A stretch of DNA of 42,284 bases from JBMDXK01 sp048594375 (GCA_048594375.1 JBMDXK010000031.1:1-42284), one strand, 5' to 3'; counted from the stretch's first letter, positions 14,457-22,975 are shown. Notes: generated from the sequence alone by a model not told the origin. A program made the numbers and translations.

Positions 14457-16109
14457 ATGAGAGCGATGCGAATGACGAACAGTGTTACATCCCCGAATGA
14501 TAACAAATATTTGCTTCAAACATCTTCCAATGGATCTGACTTTGATAACAACCTGAATATCATCACCCAGAATATGGCTGCAAGAGGTTCACTTGATGGC
14601 AATCGACCTCCAGCGACAGCGCTACGCGACAATGCAGCGAGCAATGCGACTCGCACAGGAACGAGTACTGCCGAACTTACCCCGCACACTAATTCACATA
14701 CAGAAAATGTACATGATCTTACACCTAGATCCGCTGGCAACTCAGGAACAAATAATAATAACTCTTATTCTATTGAGAACAATCAAGGCACTCAACAAAC
14801 AAACAACACTAGCCCAAGGGGAAACCGGACTACAGACACGCCTCCTCCCTCGTCACAAAATCGCAACCCGCCCGGAAAAATTTCAACCCTGTTTGAGCAC
14901 ACAATTAAACCACCATTGCGTACAGCAAAAACGCCCTTCCAGTCGCTTTACAACGCAACTTTTGGGAAAATTGATGAAAAACTCGCCCCAAAAGCATCGC
15001 TGCGTGAAATTTATACGAATATCTATGAAAAAGACGTTGAACCGTTTTTGCAAACTGAAGCTTCACCAAAATCTTTAGCATACGCTTATAAGATCATACT
15101 GGAATGGAATGCTTCTAGAGGTAATAGTAGTGAAGAAGAAATCAAACAGACAAAGCAAGCTTTTGGAACAGCCGTTGATAGAAATATAAATGTTAGTAGT
15201 ATTGCTGAAAAAGTCGCGTTTAACATAGCAAAAGGGATAACTGGAAGTAATTCAAATAAATATGATACTATAACAAAACAATACCCATATAAAGACGAAG
15301 ATTTGAGGCAAAGTAACGATGACGAAAAATACCAAAAAGCACTGAAAATGAAAGAAAACCAAACGGCATCAAAAATCATATATGATGAAATTGAAAAAAT
15401 TACTTTATCATATAATAAAGATAATGATTATCACCCTAGTAATCCCTTCCTCGCACAAACGTTAAGCAAAAATCTCAACAAAGCGATACAAACATATATT
15501 CATGCTAATATTGGAGAAACGAAAGTATTTACCGTACTCAATAGAGATCCAGGAGTTTTACGAAGGGGAGATTCAAATAACTTTACGAATAACCAAAGAA
15601 AACACAGCAATGGCTTCATTAATGGGATTCATAAACATCCTATTAAAACTGGCATTGCCATTGCTGCTGGACTATCGCTGAGCATTGCCCTTCCCGTTGT
15701 TATGACTCAACAGGCTGAAGATGCGACAAAAGATGCTGCTGAAAGAGAAGGCGATGCAAGAGTGCGCGAAAACAAAGCTGCACAGGAAAATAAAGAATTA
15801 CGAGAAGAAAATGATAAACTCACTGGCGAAAATTACATTCAGAAACAAACTATTAAAGAGTTACAACGAAATATTACTGAAGCGGAAAGTGCTGCAAAAG
15901 CCGCTCAGCAAAGGCTGAATGATATTTCATCAGAAAACAGCAATGAGAACACATTACTAAAGGATGGAAATAATGTTTCTGACTCAGATTTTCCAGCTTA
16001 CGAAACCCCAGACACTACACCTCCTTTTACCCCTATAACCACTTCTCCAACATCAATACCACCTGAGACATCTACTGAACCGTTAGGTCAAACCCCTTTG
16101 ATGCCATAA
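14457..16109 (+). CDS. Large low-complexity protein with one membrane segment and coiled coil, unknown function
   Basis: A 550-residue protein that I do not recognise. Residues 1–140 are Asn/Thr/Ser/Pro-rich and look disordered. Residues 145–390 form a charged, mostly helical region. Residues 397–416 (TGIAIAAGLSLSIALPVVM) form one hydrophobic segment. Residues 420–495 have strong coiled-coil character, with repeated E/K/N/Q heptads such as ENKELREENDKLTGENYI. The tail (505–550) is Thr/Pro-rich. There is no N-terminal signal peptide. Base composition is more AT-rich than the neighbours. The layout recalls secreted effectors or surface/translocon proteins of host-associated bacteria, but this is inference. 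The start is uncertain: the ATG at 14472 (five codons in) is also possible, and neither has a good ribosome-binding site. A 292-base AT-rich spacer separates it from queF. Confidence 0.75.
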   Translation: MRAMRMTNSVTSPNDNKYLLQTSSNGSDFDNNLNIITQNMAARGSLDGNRPPATALRDNAASNATRTGTSTAELTPHTNSHTENVHDLTPRSAGNSGTNNNNSYSIENNQGTQQTNNTSPRGNRTTDTPPPSSQNRNPPGKISTLFEHTIKPPLRTAKTPFQSLYNATFGKIDEKLAPKASLREIYTNIYEKDVEPFLQTEASPKSLAYAYKIILEWNASRGNSSEEEIKQTKQAFGTAVDRNINVSSIAEKVAFNIAKGITGSNSNKYDTITKQYPYKDEDLRQSNDDEKYQKALKMKENQTASKIIYDEIEKITLSYNKDNDYHPSNPFLAQTLSKNLNKAIQTYIHANIGETKVFTVLNRDPGVLRRGDSNNFTNNQRKHSNGFINGIHKHPIKTGIAIAAGLSLSIALPVVMTQQAEDATKDAAEREGDARVRENKAAQENKELREENDKLTGENYIQKQTIKELQRNITEAESAAKAAQQRLNDISSENSNENTLLKDGNNVSDSDFPAYETPDTTPPFTPITTSPTSIPPETSTEPLGQTPLMP

Positions 16110-16174
16110 ACCATTGGAAAGAATAGCATAATTAGATAACTATTTTAAACTGATTATGTAATTTATATAAAAAA

Positions 16175-16798
16175 TTATATTTTAATCGCATATGCGCACC
16201 GGCTTATAAACCGCTGTAAATTGTGCGTACGCATAGCTTTACCCATAACCGCTATGCCGTACAATCCTGTTTTTTTTACTTCATAAACAGTTTCAGCCTG
16301 AATGCCTCCAATCCCTATTAAAGGAAGCACCGTTTTATTGGTCAGTGTGTGAATATCATTCCAGAAAAATTGAGCTTCATATCCGGGTTTACTATTGGTA
16401 GGGAATAATGGACCCAGCATTCCGTAATCAAGGTAACGGGTATCCAGCGCAGAACATTCTTCAGCCGTATGACAAGATTGACCAATTAGGCAATTTGCCC
16501 CCATTAACTTTCGGGCAGCATATCCATCCTCATGTGCCGCAAGGTGTAGCGCCTGAACATCTAGTTTTCGCGCCACAACAGCAGAAGTATGGACACTCAG
16601 AAGTGCATTCCATTTTTGGGTAATCGGGAGCAGCTCATAATAAAGCGCTTCAAGTTCTGCAAAGCCCAGATCTTTTTCGCGGATACTTATCCAGCGGCAC
16701 CCTGCCCTACAGGCTTCTTCTATAATAAATGAAAGCGGGTGTCTTGCCTGTTTGCGGTCAGTAACAAGCATTAAAGGAGGATCAGGTATAGCCCTCAC
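16175..16798 (-). CDS. thiE: Thiamine-phosphate synthase/TenI-like protein
   Basis: A 207-residue TIM-barrel protein of the ThiE/TenI superfamily. Recognisable parts are LVTDR (12–16), the WISIREKDL strand, GQSCHTAEEC, YGMLGPLFPTNSKPG and the phosphate-binding end PLIGIGGI. In typical ThiE the third strand carries an Asn-Asp-Arg motif that helps bind magnesium and pyrophosphate; here that place reads SVHTSAVV. The usual GVHLGQED is replaced by ALHLAAHED. The gene overlaps thiG by 4 bases (translational coupling). Given the altered residues it could be a TenI-like thiazole tautomerase working with ThiG rather than the coupling enzyme. The histidine in the SCHT stretch matches the position of the tautomerase histidine of TenI as I remember it. 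Confidence 0.75.
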   Translation of the reverse strand: MRAIPDPPLMLVTDRKQARHPLSFIIEEACRAGCRWISIREKDLGFAELEALYYELLPITQKWNALLSVHTSAVVARKLDVQALHLAAHEDGYAARKLMGANCLIGQSCHTAEECSALDTRYLDYGMLGPLFPTNSKPGYEAQFFWNDIHTLTNKTVLPLIGIGGIQAETVYEVKKTGLYGIAVMGKAMRTHNLQRFISRCAYAIKI

Positions 16799-17571
16799 GA
16801 TCCCACCAGACCAAATTGTGGACTTGATGCTTCAGCATGAAAACGGCGTGGAATACGCCCTGCCTTGCGCGCTAATCGTCCTGATTCTACAGCAGATTTC
16901 ATAGCTTGCGCCATTATCACTGGCGCATTGGATTTAGAAACAGCAGTGTTAAGCAATACGGCGGAGCACCCTAACTCCATAGCAAACGCGGCATCAGATG
17001 CTGTGCCAATGCCAGCATCCAGAACAACCGGCACCGTACTGCGCGAACATATCATTTCAATCATGTGCGGGTTGGCAATACCCAATCCTGAACCGATAAA
17101 GGAACCCAACGGCATAACAGCAGCCGCACCTACATCAGCAAGGCGGCGGCACATCACAGGGTCATCCGTGCAATAGGGGAGAACCACAAAACCGCTTTTT
17201 ACAAGCGCTTCAGTTGCACGCAGCAGCTCTTCTACATCAGGATAAAGTAATTCCCGATCACCAATTATTTCCAGCTTTACCCAATTGGTGCCCAATGCTT
17301 CACGCGCAAGCTCTGCGGTCAAAACGGCATCCCGCGCCGTCTGACATCCAGCAGTATTGGGTAAAAAATGCGCCTTGCCTTCCAGTAACGCGAGAAGATC
17401 TTCATCACCTTCATCAAATTCAAGATTGATACGACGAATAGAGGCAGTAACCAGTTCAGAGCCACTTGCAGCAAGAGCATTCAGTAGCACTTGTTGGTTT
17501 GGATAACCTGCCGTCCCCAGAAACAACCGCGATGTAAAGGTGCGATCTGCGATGGTGAGCGTATTATCCAT
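16795..17571 (-). CDS. thiG: Thiazole synthase ThiG
   Basis: A 258-residue TIM-barrel enzyme that builds the thiazole phosphate of thiamine from 1-deoxyxylulose 5-phosphate, ThiS thiocarboxylate and dehydroglycine. Seen are FTSRLFLGTAGYPN near the N terminus, LPNTAGCQTARDAV, and NWVKLEIIGD with the Schiff-base Lys99. Also present are MPLGSFIGSGLGI and the phosphate-binding VVLDAGIGTASDAA. The ATG at 17571 is chosen from the family N terminus; the frame is open ten codons further upstream. It is coupled to the ThiE/TenI-like gene by a 4-base overlap. Its partners thiS and thiO lie 21 kb away at 38.7–40 kb. No TPP riboswitch is evident in the 60 bases upstream. Confidence 0.95.
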   Translation of the reverse strand: MDNTLTIADRTFTSRLFLGTAGYPNQQVLLNALAASGSELVTASIRRINLEFDEGDEDLLALLEGKAHFLPNTAGCQTARDAVLTAELAREALGTNWVKLEIIGDRELLYPDVEELLRATEALVKSGFVVLPYCTDDPVMCRRLADVGAAAVMPLGSFIGSGLGIANPHMIEMICSRSTVPVVLDAGIGTASDAAFAMELGCSAVLLNTAVSKSNAPVIMAQAMKSAVESGRLARKAGRIPRRFHAEASSPQFGLVGS

Positions 17572-17635
17572 GATATAATCTTTCATTTTAATGAAATACA
17601 TATTGTAAATAATAGATAAAAATTTATTCTAGATC

Positions 17636-17965
17636 TTAGGGCTGTAAACTACTTATGCATTCACCATCATATGTTATGCTATTATTCCCAAGAGCTGATA
17701 CGGTAACACTTGCCGGTAAGCGCAATGAAAAAACAAATTCTTGTGCATGATAATCTGCAGTCATTAAGCTTGAACCAACATGTAGTTGAACTGGACTGCT
17801 TTGCCCCACTTGTAATGTATTATCTTCTGCTCCCATACCACCTCTAATTATTAGAATCATAGGCGGAAGTTTCTCAAATTTACAAGAAATTATAGTAGGT
17901 TCATCAGCCTTCGCATATCCAGCAAAAAACAAAATTGAACATATAGAAAGTATAAATCTTATCAT
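17636..17965 (-). CDS. Small exported protein of unknown function
   Basis: A 109-residue protein with a clear signal peptide: MIRFILSICSILFFAGYAKA with probable cleavage before DEP. The mature domain of about 89 residues has one cysteine near each end (Cys28 and Cys103), which could form a disulfide. It looks beta-rich (MILIIRGG, PVQLHVGSS, FVFSLRLPASVTVSALG). I do not recognise the family. The start codon overlaps the stop of the upstream gene by one base (TAATG), implying translational coupling and a shared role in the periplasm or outside the cell. Confidence 0.65.
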   Translation of the reverse strand: MIRFILSICSILFFAGYAKADEPTIISCKFEKLPPMILIIRGGMGAEDNTLQVGQSSPVQLHVGSSLMTADYHAQEFVFSLRLPASVTVSALGNNSITYDGECISSLQP

Positions 17966-18303
17966 TAGAATTTAAATTCTTTTTTAGATGATGAAGCTTC
18001 AGTTTCCATTTCAATACAACCTTCTAATATTGAATAGGAGCCACCACTGAACTCCGCAACCTCATTACAATATTTCTGGAGTTGTAAAGATAAATTATTC
18101 CAAACAACTTTTATTTTATTATAGGATTTTTGTTCAATTTCTAGGCATCCATTATAAATAATAGATGAATTTCCGCTCACCTCGGACACCTCACTACAAT
18201 ATAAATTGGGTTTAAAAATTGGTAGATTAGATGCCATAGAAAAGTTATTCATTTGAATGAATGCAAGAAGAGTAAATGTTATATATTTCATATTATTACT
18301 CAT
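17965..18303 (-). CDS. Small exported protein with duplicated Cys-x16-Cys motif
   Basis: A 112-residue protein whose N terminus (from Met5, KYITFTLLAFIQMNNFSMAS) resembles a signal peptide. The mature part has two tandem copies of one motif 43 residues apart. The first is YCSEVSEVSGNSSIIYNGC (Cys36 to Cys53) and the second is YCNEVAEFSGGSYSILEGC (Cys79 to Cys96). Each is followed by a LEIE- or IEME-type acidic strand. The cysteine spacing is the same in both copies, suggesting two disulfide-closed units. Single copies of a similar YC-x-VA-xx-GGSYS-xxx-CI pattern occur in short proteobacterial proteins of unknown function. The gene is coupled by TAATG to the next small exported protein. The start could be Met1 or Met5 (18291). 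Confidence 0.65.
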   Translation of the reverse strand: MSNNMKYITFTLLAFIQMNNFSMASNLPIFKPNLYCSEVSEVSGNSSIIYNGCLEIEQKSYNKIKVVWNNLSLQLQKYCNEVAEFSGGSYSILEGCIEMETEASSSKKEFKF

Positions 18304-18328
18304 TTCAGCGAGCTTTATTCCAAACAGA

Positions 18329-18359
18329 AGTAAGCAAAAAACAATATTTCATGCTTACT
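18329..18359. other. Intergenic inverted repeat between glpX and the small exported genes
   Basis: A perfect 8-bp inverted repeat, AGTAAGCA with TGCTTACT, has a 15-base spacer. It sits 18 bases beyond the glpX stop. There is no adjoining T-run on the minus strand, so it is only a possible transcript-end hairpin. Confidence 0.4.
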
Positions 18360-18377
18360 CAAAAATTTATAGCACAA

Positions 18378-19370
18378 TCAATCTAAAAAGAATTTTTCCA
18401 GCTGGCGATGGTCAGCACGGATGCGGCGCACAGTACCTGTAGCGGAACGCATGACTACGGTATCAGTGCGGATAAGGCCGGGTAAAAACTCCACGCCATT
18501 TAAAAATTGACCCGTCGTAACGCCCGTTGCTGCAAAAAGCACATCCCCACTGGCCATTTCGTTTAAGGTATAAAGACGTTTCGGATCTGAAATACCCATT
18601 TGTTCAGCACGACTGAGGGTTTCTTTATCATCAAAAATCAGACGTCCTTGCATTTGTCCACCAACGCAACGCAGAGCAGCAGCGGCCAGAACACCCTCTG
18701 GCGCACCACCAATACCGACATACATATCAACACCTGTCGAAGGATCTGTACAGGCAATGACACCTGCAACATCGCCATCGGTCAAAAATTGAATAGCCGC
18801 GCCCACTTCACGGATACTATTGACCAAAGGCTGATGGCGCTCCCGATCCAGAATACAAACTGTTAATTCTTGAACTTTCACACCTTTGGCTTTTGCAAGA
18901 GCCTGAAGATTTGCTTGGATAGGCGCATCCAGCGAAACAAGACCAGGCGCATAACCAGGCCCGATAGCAATTTTATCCATATACACATCAGGTGCATTCA
19001 GCAGTGTACCCTCTTCCGCAATAGCAATAACCGCACAGGAATTAGGCTGATTTTTCGCACACAAATTCGTGCCTTCTAGCGGATCAACTGCAATGGAGAC
19101 CCGTGGCCCTTGTTTTGTGCCAACTTTTTCACCGATATACAGCATCGGCGCTTCATCAAGCTCACCTTCACCAATGACGACTTCACCGTCAATATCCAGT
19201 CGGTTAAGCTCACGGCGCATGGCGTCAACGGCGGCTTGATCTGCATCATTCTTGCGGCCTTGACCACGCAAACGCGCCGCAGCCACAGCAGCACGTTCGG
19301 TAACCCGCACGATTTCAAGAGTAAGAATACGTTCAATGACTTGCGAATGCTGGATTGTAATATCGTTCAT
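18378..19370 (-). CDS. glpX: Fructose-1,6-bisphosphatase class II
   Basis: A 330-residue GlpX-type phosphatase that hydrolyses fructose 1,6-bisphosphate in gluconeogenesis. In some alphaproteobacteria and cyanobacteria the family also acts on sedoheptulose bisphosphate. Seen are the metal-binding IGEGELDEAPMLYIGEKVG (66–84), the sugar-phosphatase signature VDPLEGTNLCA (95–105) with Asp96 and Glu99, and the GIGGAPEGVLAAAALRC segment. The length is normal. It starts 49 bases after hom on the same strand. In many alphaproteobacteria recJ follows glpX; here recJ is instead at 36.8 kb. Confidence 0.95.
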   Translation of the reverse strand: MNDITIQHSQVIERILTLEIVRVTERAAVAAARLRGQGRKNDADQAAVDAMRRELNRLDIDGEVVIGEGELDEAPMLYIGEKVGTKQGPRVSIAVDPLEGTNLCAKNQPNSCAVIAIAEEGTLLNAPDVYMDKIAIGPGYAPGLVSLDAPIQANLQALAKAKGVKVQELTVCILDRERHQPLVNSIREVGAAIQFLTDGDVAGVIACTDPSTGVDMYVGIGGAPEGVLAAAALRCVGGQMQGRLIFDDKETLSRAEQMGISDPKRLYTLNEMASGDVLFAATGVTTGQFLNGVEFLPGLIRTDTVVMRSATGTVRRIRADHRQLEKFFLD

Positions 19371-19419
19371 CTGACTTTATGCAAGCGCAGAGGCAACAAG
19401 AATGTGTGCCGCGGCTTAC

Positions 19420-20745
19420 TTACTCCTTTTCAATACGGATCATTTGAGGGTTACCCTCCACATAGCCGTCTTTCATGACAGCATCAAGGGCTGCACGCAA
19501 CGCCGAAGGAGCCGTTGCCTGGGTAATCAATACCACCGGAACCAACAGTCCACCTGTTAATTCGGGCGATGAAGCTTTGATTTTTTCCAAATCTTTCCGC
19601 TGGATAATGCTGTCTATGGAAATTTTTTGTTCAGCCATGCGCGCCGCCACAGCCGCCATAGCGCCTGCACGATCGGCCACAAAAAGCCGCACATAAAATC
19701 CCCCTTCATGCACCGCAGCAGCAGAAGAAATATTTTCTTTCAATTCCGTGCTTGGCACACCAAACACGGGATGCCGCGCCCCACGCGCTACATCCGCAAT
19801 GTCTGCCACAACCGCAGATGCGGTAGCGTTTCCACCTGCTCCCGGCCCGACAAGTGCGAGTTGACCAATCGCATCACCATTAAGCGCCACGGCATTTGTA
19901 ACACCGCGCACCTGAGCAAGACCAGAGCCTTTCGCTACCATCGTGGGATGAACACGCTGCTCAATGCCACCCTCTGTACGAATAGCAAAACCCACAAGCT
20001 TGATGCGATAGCCCAACTCTTCAGCCATAGCAATATCGAGCGCTGTAATAGCAGTAATACCTTCCACCGCCACACTTGCCATATCCACTTTTGTACCAAA
20101 TGCCAGCGAGGTCAGGAGCGCCAGCTTGTATGCAGCATCAAACCCACCCACATCAGAGGTAGGATCTGCTTCGGCGTAACCCAGTTTTTGCGCCTCATTG
20201 AGCGCTTCCTGAAAGCCCAGCCCTTCTTCTGCCATGCGTGTAAGAATATAATTGCAGGTTCCGTTGAGAATACCATACACGCGAGAAAGCTGATTGGCTG
20301 TAAGCGCTTCGCGCAGAGTCTTGACAATTGGAATACCACCCGCAACGGCAGCTTCAAAGTTCAGCGCCACACCTTTTTCTTCTGCTTTTATTGCTAGCCT
20401 CACACCGTGTTTAGCAAGCAATGCCTTATTGGCGGAAACGACTGATTTTCCATGTTCAAGAGCTGTTTCAATCAGTGCCAGAGCGGGACCATCTGCCCCA
20501 CCAATTAACTCAACGATTGCGTCAATATCCGCATCCCGCGCCATGCTGACAGGATCATCAAACCAGCGTATATGCGAAAGATCAACACCACGATCGCGCG
20601 AACGATCACGGGCGCTTACCGCAACCACTTCAATCGCCTGCCCTGTTGAAACCGCAAGGACAGCAGCGCGGTCGTTCAGGATTCGCACAGCCGAGGCGCC
20701 AACGGTTCCCAAACCAGCGATACCAAGCCTCAACGTATTACCCAT
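19420..20745 (-). CDS. hom: Homoserine dehydrogenase
   Basis: A 441-residue enzyme that reduces aspartate semialdehyde to homoserine, leading to threonine and methionine. The N-terminal NAD(P)-binding motif is GLGTVG (11–16). The catalytic domain contains NGTCNYILTRM, PTSDVGGFDAAYKLALL and GPGAGGNATASAV. The last 90 residues form an ACT domain (FYVRLFVADRAGAMAAVAA), the usual site of threonine feedback inhibition. The ATG at 20745 is preferred over one eight codons upstream because AGGA stands about 9 bases before it. It is flanked by the aminotransferase and glpX on the same strand, a common alphaproteobacterial order. The preceding asd product would supply its substrate, but that gene is 19 kb away. 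Confidence 0.96.
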   Translation of the reverse strand: MGNTLRLGIAGLGTVGASAVRILNDRAAVLAVSTGQAIEVVAVSARDRSRDRGVDLSHIRWFDDPVSMARDADIDAIVELIGGADGPALALIETALEHGKSVVSANKALLAKHGVRLAIKAEEKGVALNFEAAVAGGIPIVKTLREALTANQLSRVYGILNGTCNYILTRMAEEGLGFQEALNEAQKLGYAEADPTSDVGGFDAAYKLALLTSLAFGTKVDMASVAVEGITAITALDIAMAEELGYRIKLVGFAIRTEGGIEQRVHPTMVAKGSGLAQVRGVTNAVALNGDAIGQLALVGPGAGGNATASAVVADIADVARGARHPVFGVPSTELKENISSAAAVHEGGFYVRLFVADRAGAMAAVAARMAEQKISIDSIIQRKDLEKIKASSPELTGGLLVPVVLITQATAPSALRAALDAVMKDGYVEGNPQMIRIEKE

Positions 20746-20981
20746 AACCCATTTTCCTATTCTAGCCATTTCAGCAAAACTGTTTAAGGTTGTGCGTTAG
20801 AAAGTGCGTAAAAACAATGATGTCTGGTGATTTCCTGAGAAAAGTTCATGAAACCACTGTATTAAACACGAGTGAGGAAGGTTTTCCATCTGTGGAAGAG
20901 GCTCATTCTATCCAGATACCGCAAGAATAAGCTGCGCGTGGAATAAAACAGTACCATTACCTTTCAACGTGCCGCTAAGTT

Positions 20982-22202
20982 TTATAGTTTGGCTGTTTGC
21001 GGTGGCACAACATTATGCAATGTGTGATCCGCACTATCAAAGAACTTACGGATATTACGCGCAGCCTGACGGATACGATGTTCGTTTTCCACCAGTGCAA
21101 TACGCACATAATCATCCCCATGCTCGCCAAAACCTACACCGGGAGAAACGGCTACATGAGCCTTTTCAACGAGCAATTTGGAAAACTCAAGACTACCGAG
21201 CGCTTTAAATTTTTCGGGAATAGGCGACCACGCAAACATGGAGGCGCTGGGTGAAGGTACATCCCAGCCTGAGCGTGCAAAGCTATCAATGAGAACATCG
21301 CGACGACGGCGATAGACTTCACGCATTTCAGCGATGCAATCATCAGAACCGTTTAAAGCTGTGGCAGCAGCCACTTGAATTGGCGTAAACGCGCCATAAT
21401 CAAGATAGGATTTTACGCGACCAAGCGCTGAAATAAGACGTTCATTTCCTACGGCAAAACCAACACGCCATCCGGGCATGGAGTAGGTTTTGGAAAGTGT
21501 TGTAAACTCTACAGCCACATCGAAAGCACCCGGAACCTGCAAAATAGAAGGTGGCGGAACGCCGTCAAAATAGATTTCGGAATAAGCCAGATCCGAGAGT
21601 ACATAAATTTCATGTTTGCGCGCAAAATCAACAACTTCTTTATAAAAGTCAAGATCAGCGACTTCCGCAGTAGGGTTGGAAGGATAGCACAACACCATTG
21701 CAATCGGTTTAGGGATGGAATGGCGCACTGCACGATCCAGCGCTTCAAACAATTCTGGTCCCGGAGTGGAAGGAATGTTGCGAATAACCCCCCCCGCCAT
21801 CAGAAATCCGAACGCATGAATAGGATAGCTGGGATTAGGTACCAGCACAACGTCGCCCGGGGCAGTGATGGCTTGCGCCATGTTTGCAAAGCCTTCTTTG
21901 GAACCCAAAGTAGCAACCACCTGAGTATCAGGGTTGAGTTTTACTCCGAACCGGCGTTCATAATATGCGGCCTGAGCGCGGCGTAAACCTGTGATACCCC
22001 GTGAAGCGGAATAACGGTTTGTGCGCGCCTTGCGAGCAGTTTCAATAAGTTTTTCGGTAATATGCTCCGGTGTGGGCAGATCAGGGTTGCCCATACCCAG
22101 ATCAATAATATCCGCTCCCGCTTTCCGCGCCGCCGCTTTTACGCGGTTTACTTCTTCAAACACATAAGGAGGAAGGCGACGCACAAAATGAAAGTCGGTC
22201 AT
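20982..22202 (-). CDS. Class I/II aminotransferase (alanine/LL-diaminopimelate aminotransferase-like)
   Basis: A 406-residue pyridoxal-phosphate enzyme of fold type I. The start MTDFHFVRRLPPYVFEEVNR and the segments GMGNPDLPTP (36–45) and NRYSASRGI match the AlaC/DapL-like subgroup found next to hom. Active-site residues seen are Asn176 in CYPSNPT, Asp204 and Tyr207 in LSDLAYSE, the Schiff-base Lys238 in LSKTYSMPG, and Arg246. The C-terminal VRIALVENEHRIRQA carries the substrate carboxylate arginine. Substrate preference (alanine, aspartate or diaminopimelate) cannot be decided from sequence. The frame is open 47 codons further upstream, but the ATG at 22202, with GGA before it, fits the family. 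It ends 236 bases before hom; that spacer shows no clear signals. Confidence 0.88.
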   Translation of the reverse strand: MTDFHFVRRLPPYVFEEVNRVKAAARKAGADIIDLGMGNPDLPTPEHITEKLIETARKARTNRYSASRGITGLRRAQAAYYERRFGVKLNPDTQVVATLGSKEGFANMAQAITAPGDVVLVPNPSYPIHAFGFLMAGGVIRNIPSTPGPELFEALDRAVRHSIPKPIAMVLCYPSNPTAEVADLDFYKEVVDFARKHEIYVLSDLAYSEIYFDGVPPPSILQVPGAFDVAVEFTTLSKTYSMPGWRVGFAVGNERLISALGRVKSYLDYGAFTPIQVAAATALNGSDDCIAEMREVYRRRRDVLIDSFARSGWDVPSPSASMFAWSPIPEKFKALGSLEFSKLLVEKAHVAVSPGVGFGEHGDDYVRIALVENEHRIRQAARNIRKFFDSADHTLHNVVPPQTAKL

Positions 22203-22399
22203 AATTGATTCCGTAAGAATGCCAGAAGGCACAGCCTCAATTGTCCTGTTTATACGGATAGAAGAAGCATATGCGTTGAATAAAAACTCAGGCAATCCCT
22301 TGCTTGCACCACAAAACAAATGTCTCATAGACACCGGCTTCACAGAGGATACCTGAATCTTTTTTTCTTTAGCATTTTTTTGATGCCAATTACAAAGGC

Positions 22400-22420
22400 T
22401 CTTTGCATTTTTAGCAAAGA
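22400..22420. other. Small hairpin downstream of the lipoprotein gene
   Basis: A 7-bp inverted repeat, TCTTTGC with GCAAAGA, has a 7-base AT-rich loop and lies 18 bases beyond the lipoprotein stop (minus strand). It is AT-rich with no strong U-tract, so it is a weak terminator candidate. Confidence 0.3.
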
Positions 22421-22438
22421 TTCGTGCAGCTTTTTCTG

Positions 22439-22726
22439 TTATTGGCCATTCACGCCGCGCACCCTGAGTTGAGCGCCAGAAATTTGTCCCTGACGCTGGG
22501 CAGAGCGTTCCAAGTTTGCAATAGCCTTGGCCTGTTCTTCGGGCGAAGGCAAGGGGCGCTCATGCGGTTGTGGCGCCACAAATTGAGGATAGGCTTCAGA
22601 CGAATCGGGTGGGGCGAGGCCGTATTTTTCGCTTGGAGTTTTACACCCAGCAAGCAAGAGAGCAATACCAAGTGTAAGGCCGAGCAAAGAAAGATGCGTT
22701 GAGCGTTGCGTGAAACTGTTTTTCAT
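22439..22726 (-). CDS. Small outer-membrane-type lipoprotein
   Basis: A 95-residue lipoprotein. The N-terminal signal sequence ends in the lipobox LLAGC, with the lipidated Cys28. The residue after the cysteine is Lys rather than the inner-membrane retention Asp, which suggests export to the outer membrane by the Lol rule. The mature part is Pro-, Gln- and Glu-rich (PPDSSEAYPQFVAPQPHERP) with a short charged helix, and no family is recognised. It is probably monocistronic, with 249 bases upstream to the next gene (which lies on the same strand and ends at 22976) and the aminotransferase downstream. Confidence 0.75.
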   Translation of the reverse strand: MKNSFTQRSTHLSLLGLTLGIALLLAGCKTPSEKYGLAPPDSSEAYPQFVAPQPHERPLPSPEEQAKAIANLERSAQRQGQISGAQLRVRGVNGQ

Positions 22727-22975
22727 CCTGATCTTTCCTATACCCGAATCGCACCTCTTTATAAAAGAGTTTTGGTGTATTTGTGAAGTCAGAACATATC
22801 CCTGTCCTCAATGAAAGCAATAAAGGCGCTGGAACTTTTATAAAACGACAACTCCATGCGTCTTAATCATCCTGTACAGCGAACACAAAATAAAATGATC
22901 GATGCTTCCACTATAAGGCTTTGTATTATTGCAAGTTTTCATTCCGTAAAATGCCCGTTGTATCGAGCAATGGGT

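Noticed and set aside
16110..17700. TPP riboswitch upstream of thiG
   Set aside because: Only about 60 bases separate thiG from the next gene, and no CTGAGA/ACCTGATC-type core is visible on the minus strand. The thiO upstream spacer also lacks a recognisable core.
22740..22975. Possible terminator CTCTTT/AAAGAG in the spacer before the lipoprotein
   Set aside because: The stem is six AT-rich pairs with a 3-base loop and no consistent orientation relative to a gene end; too weak to call.
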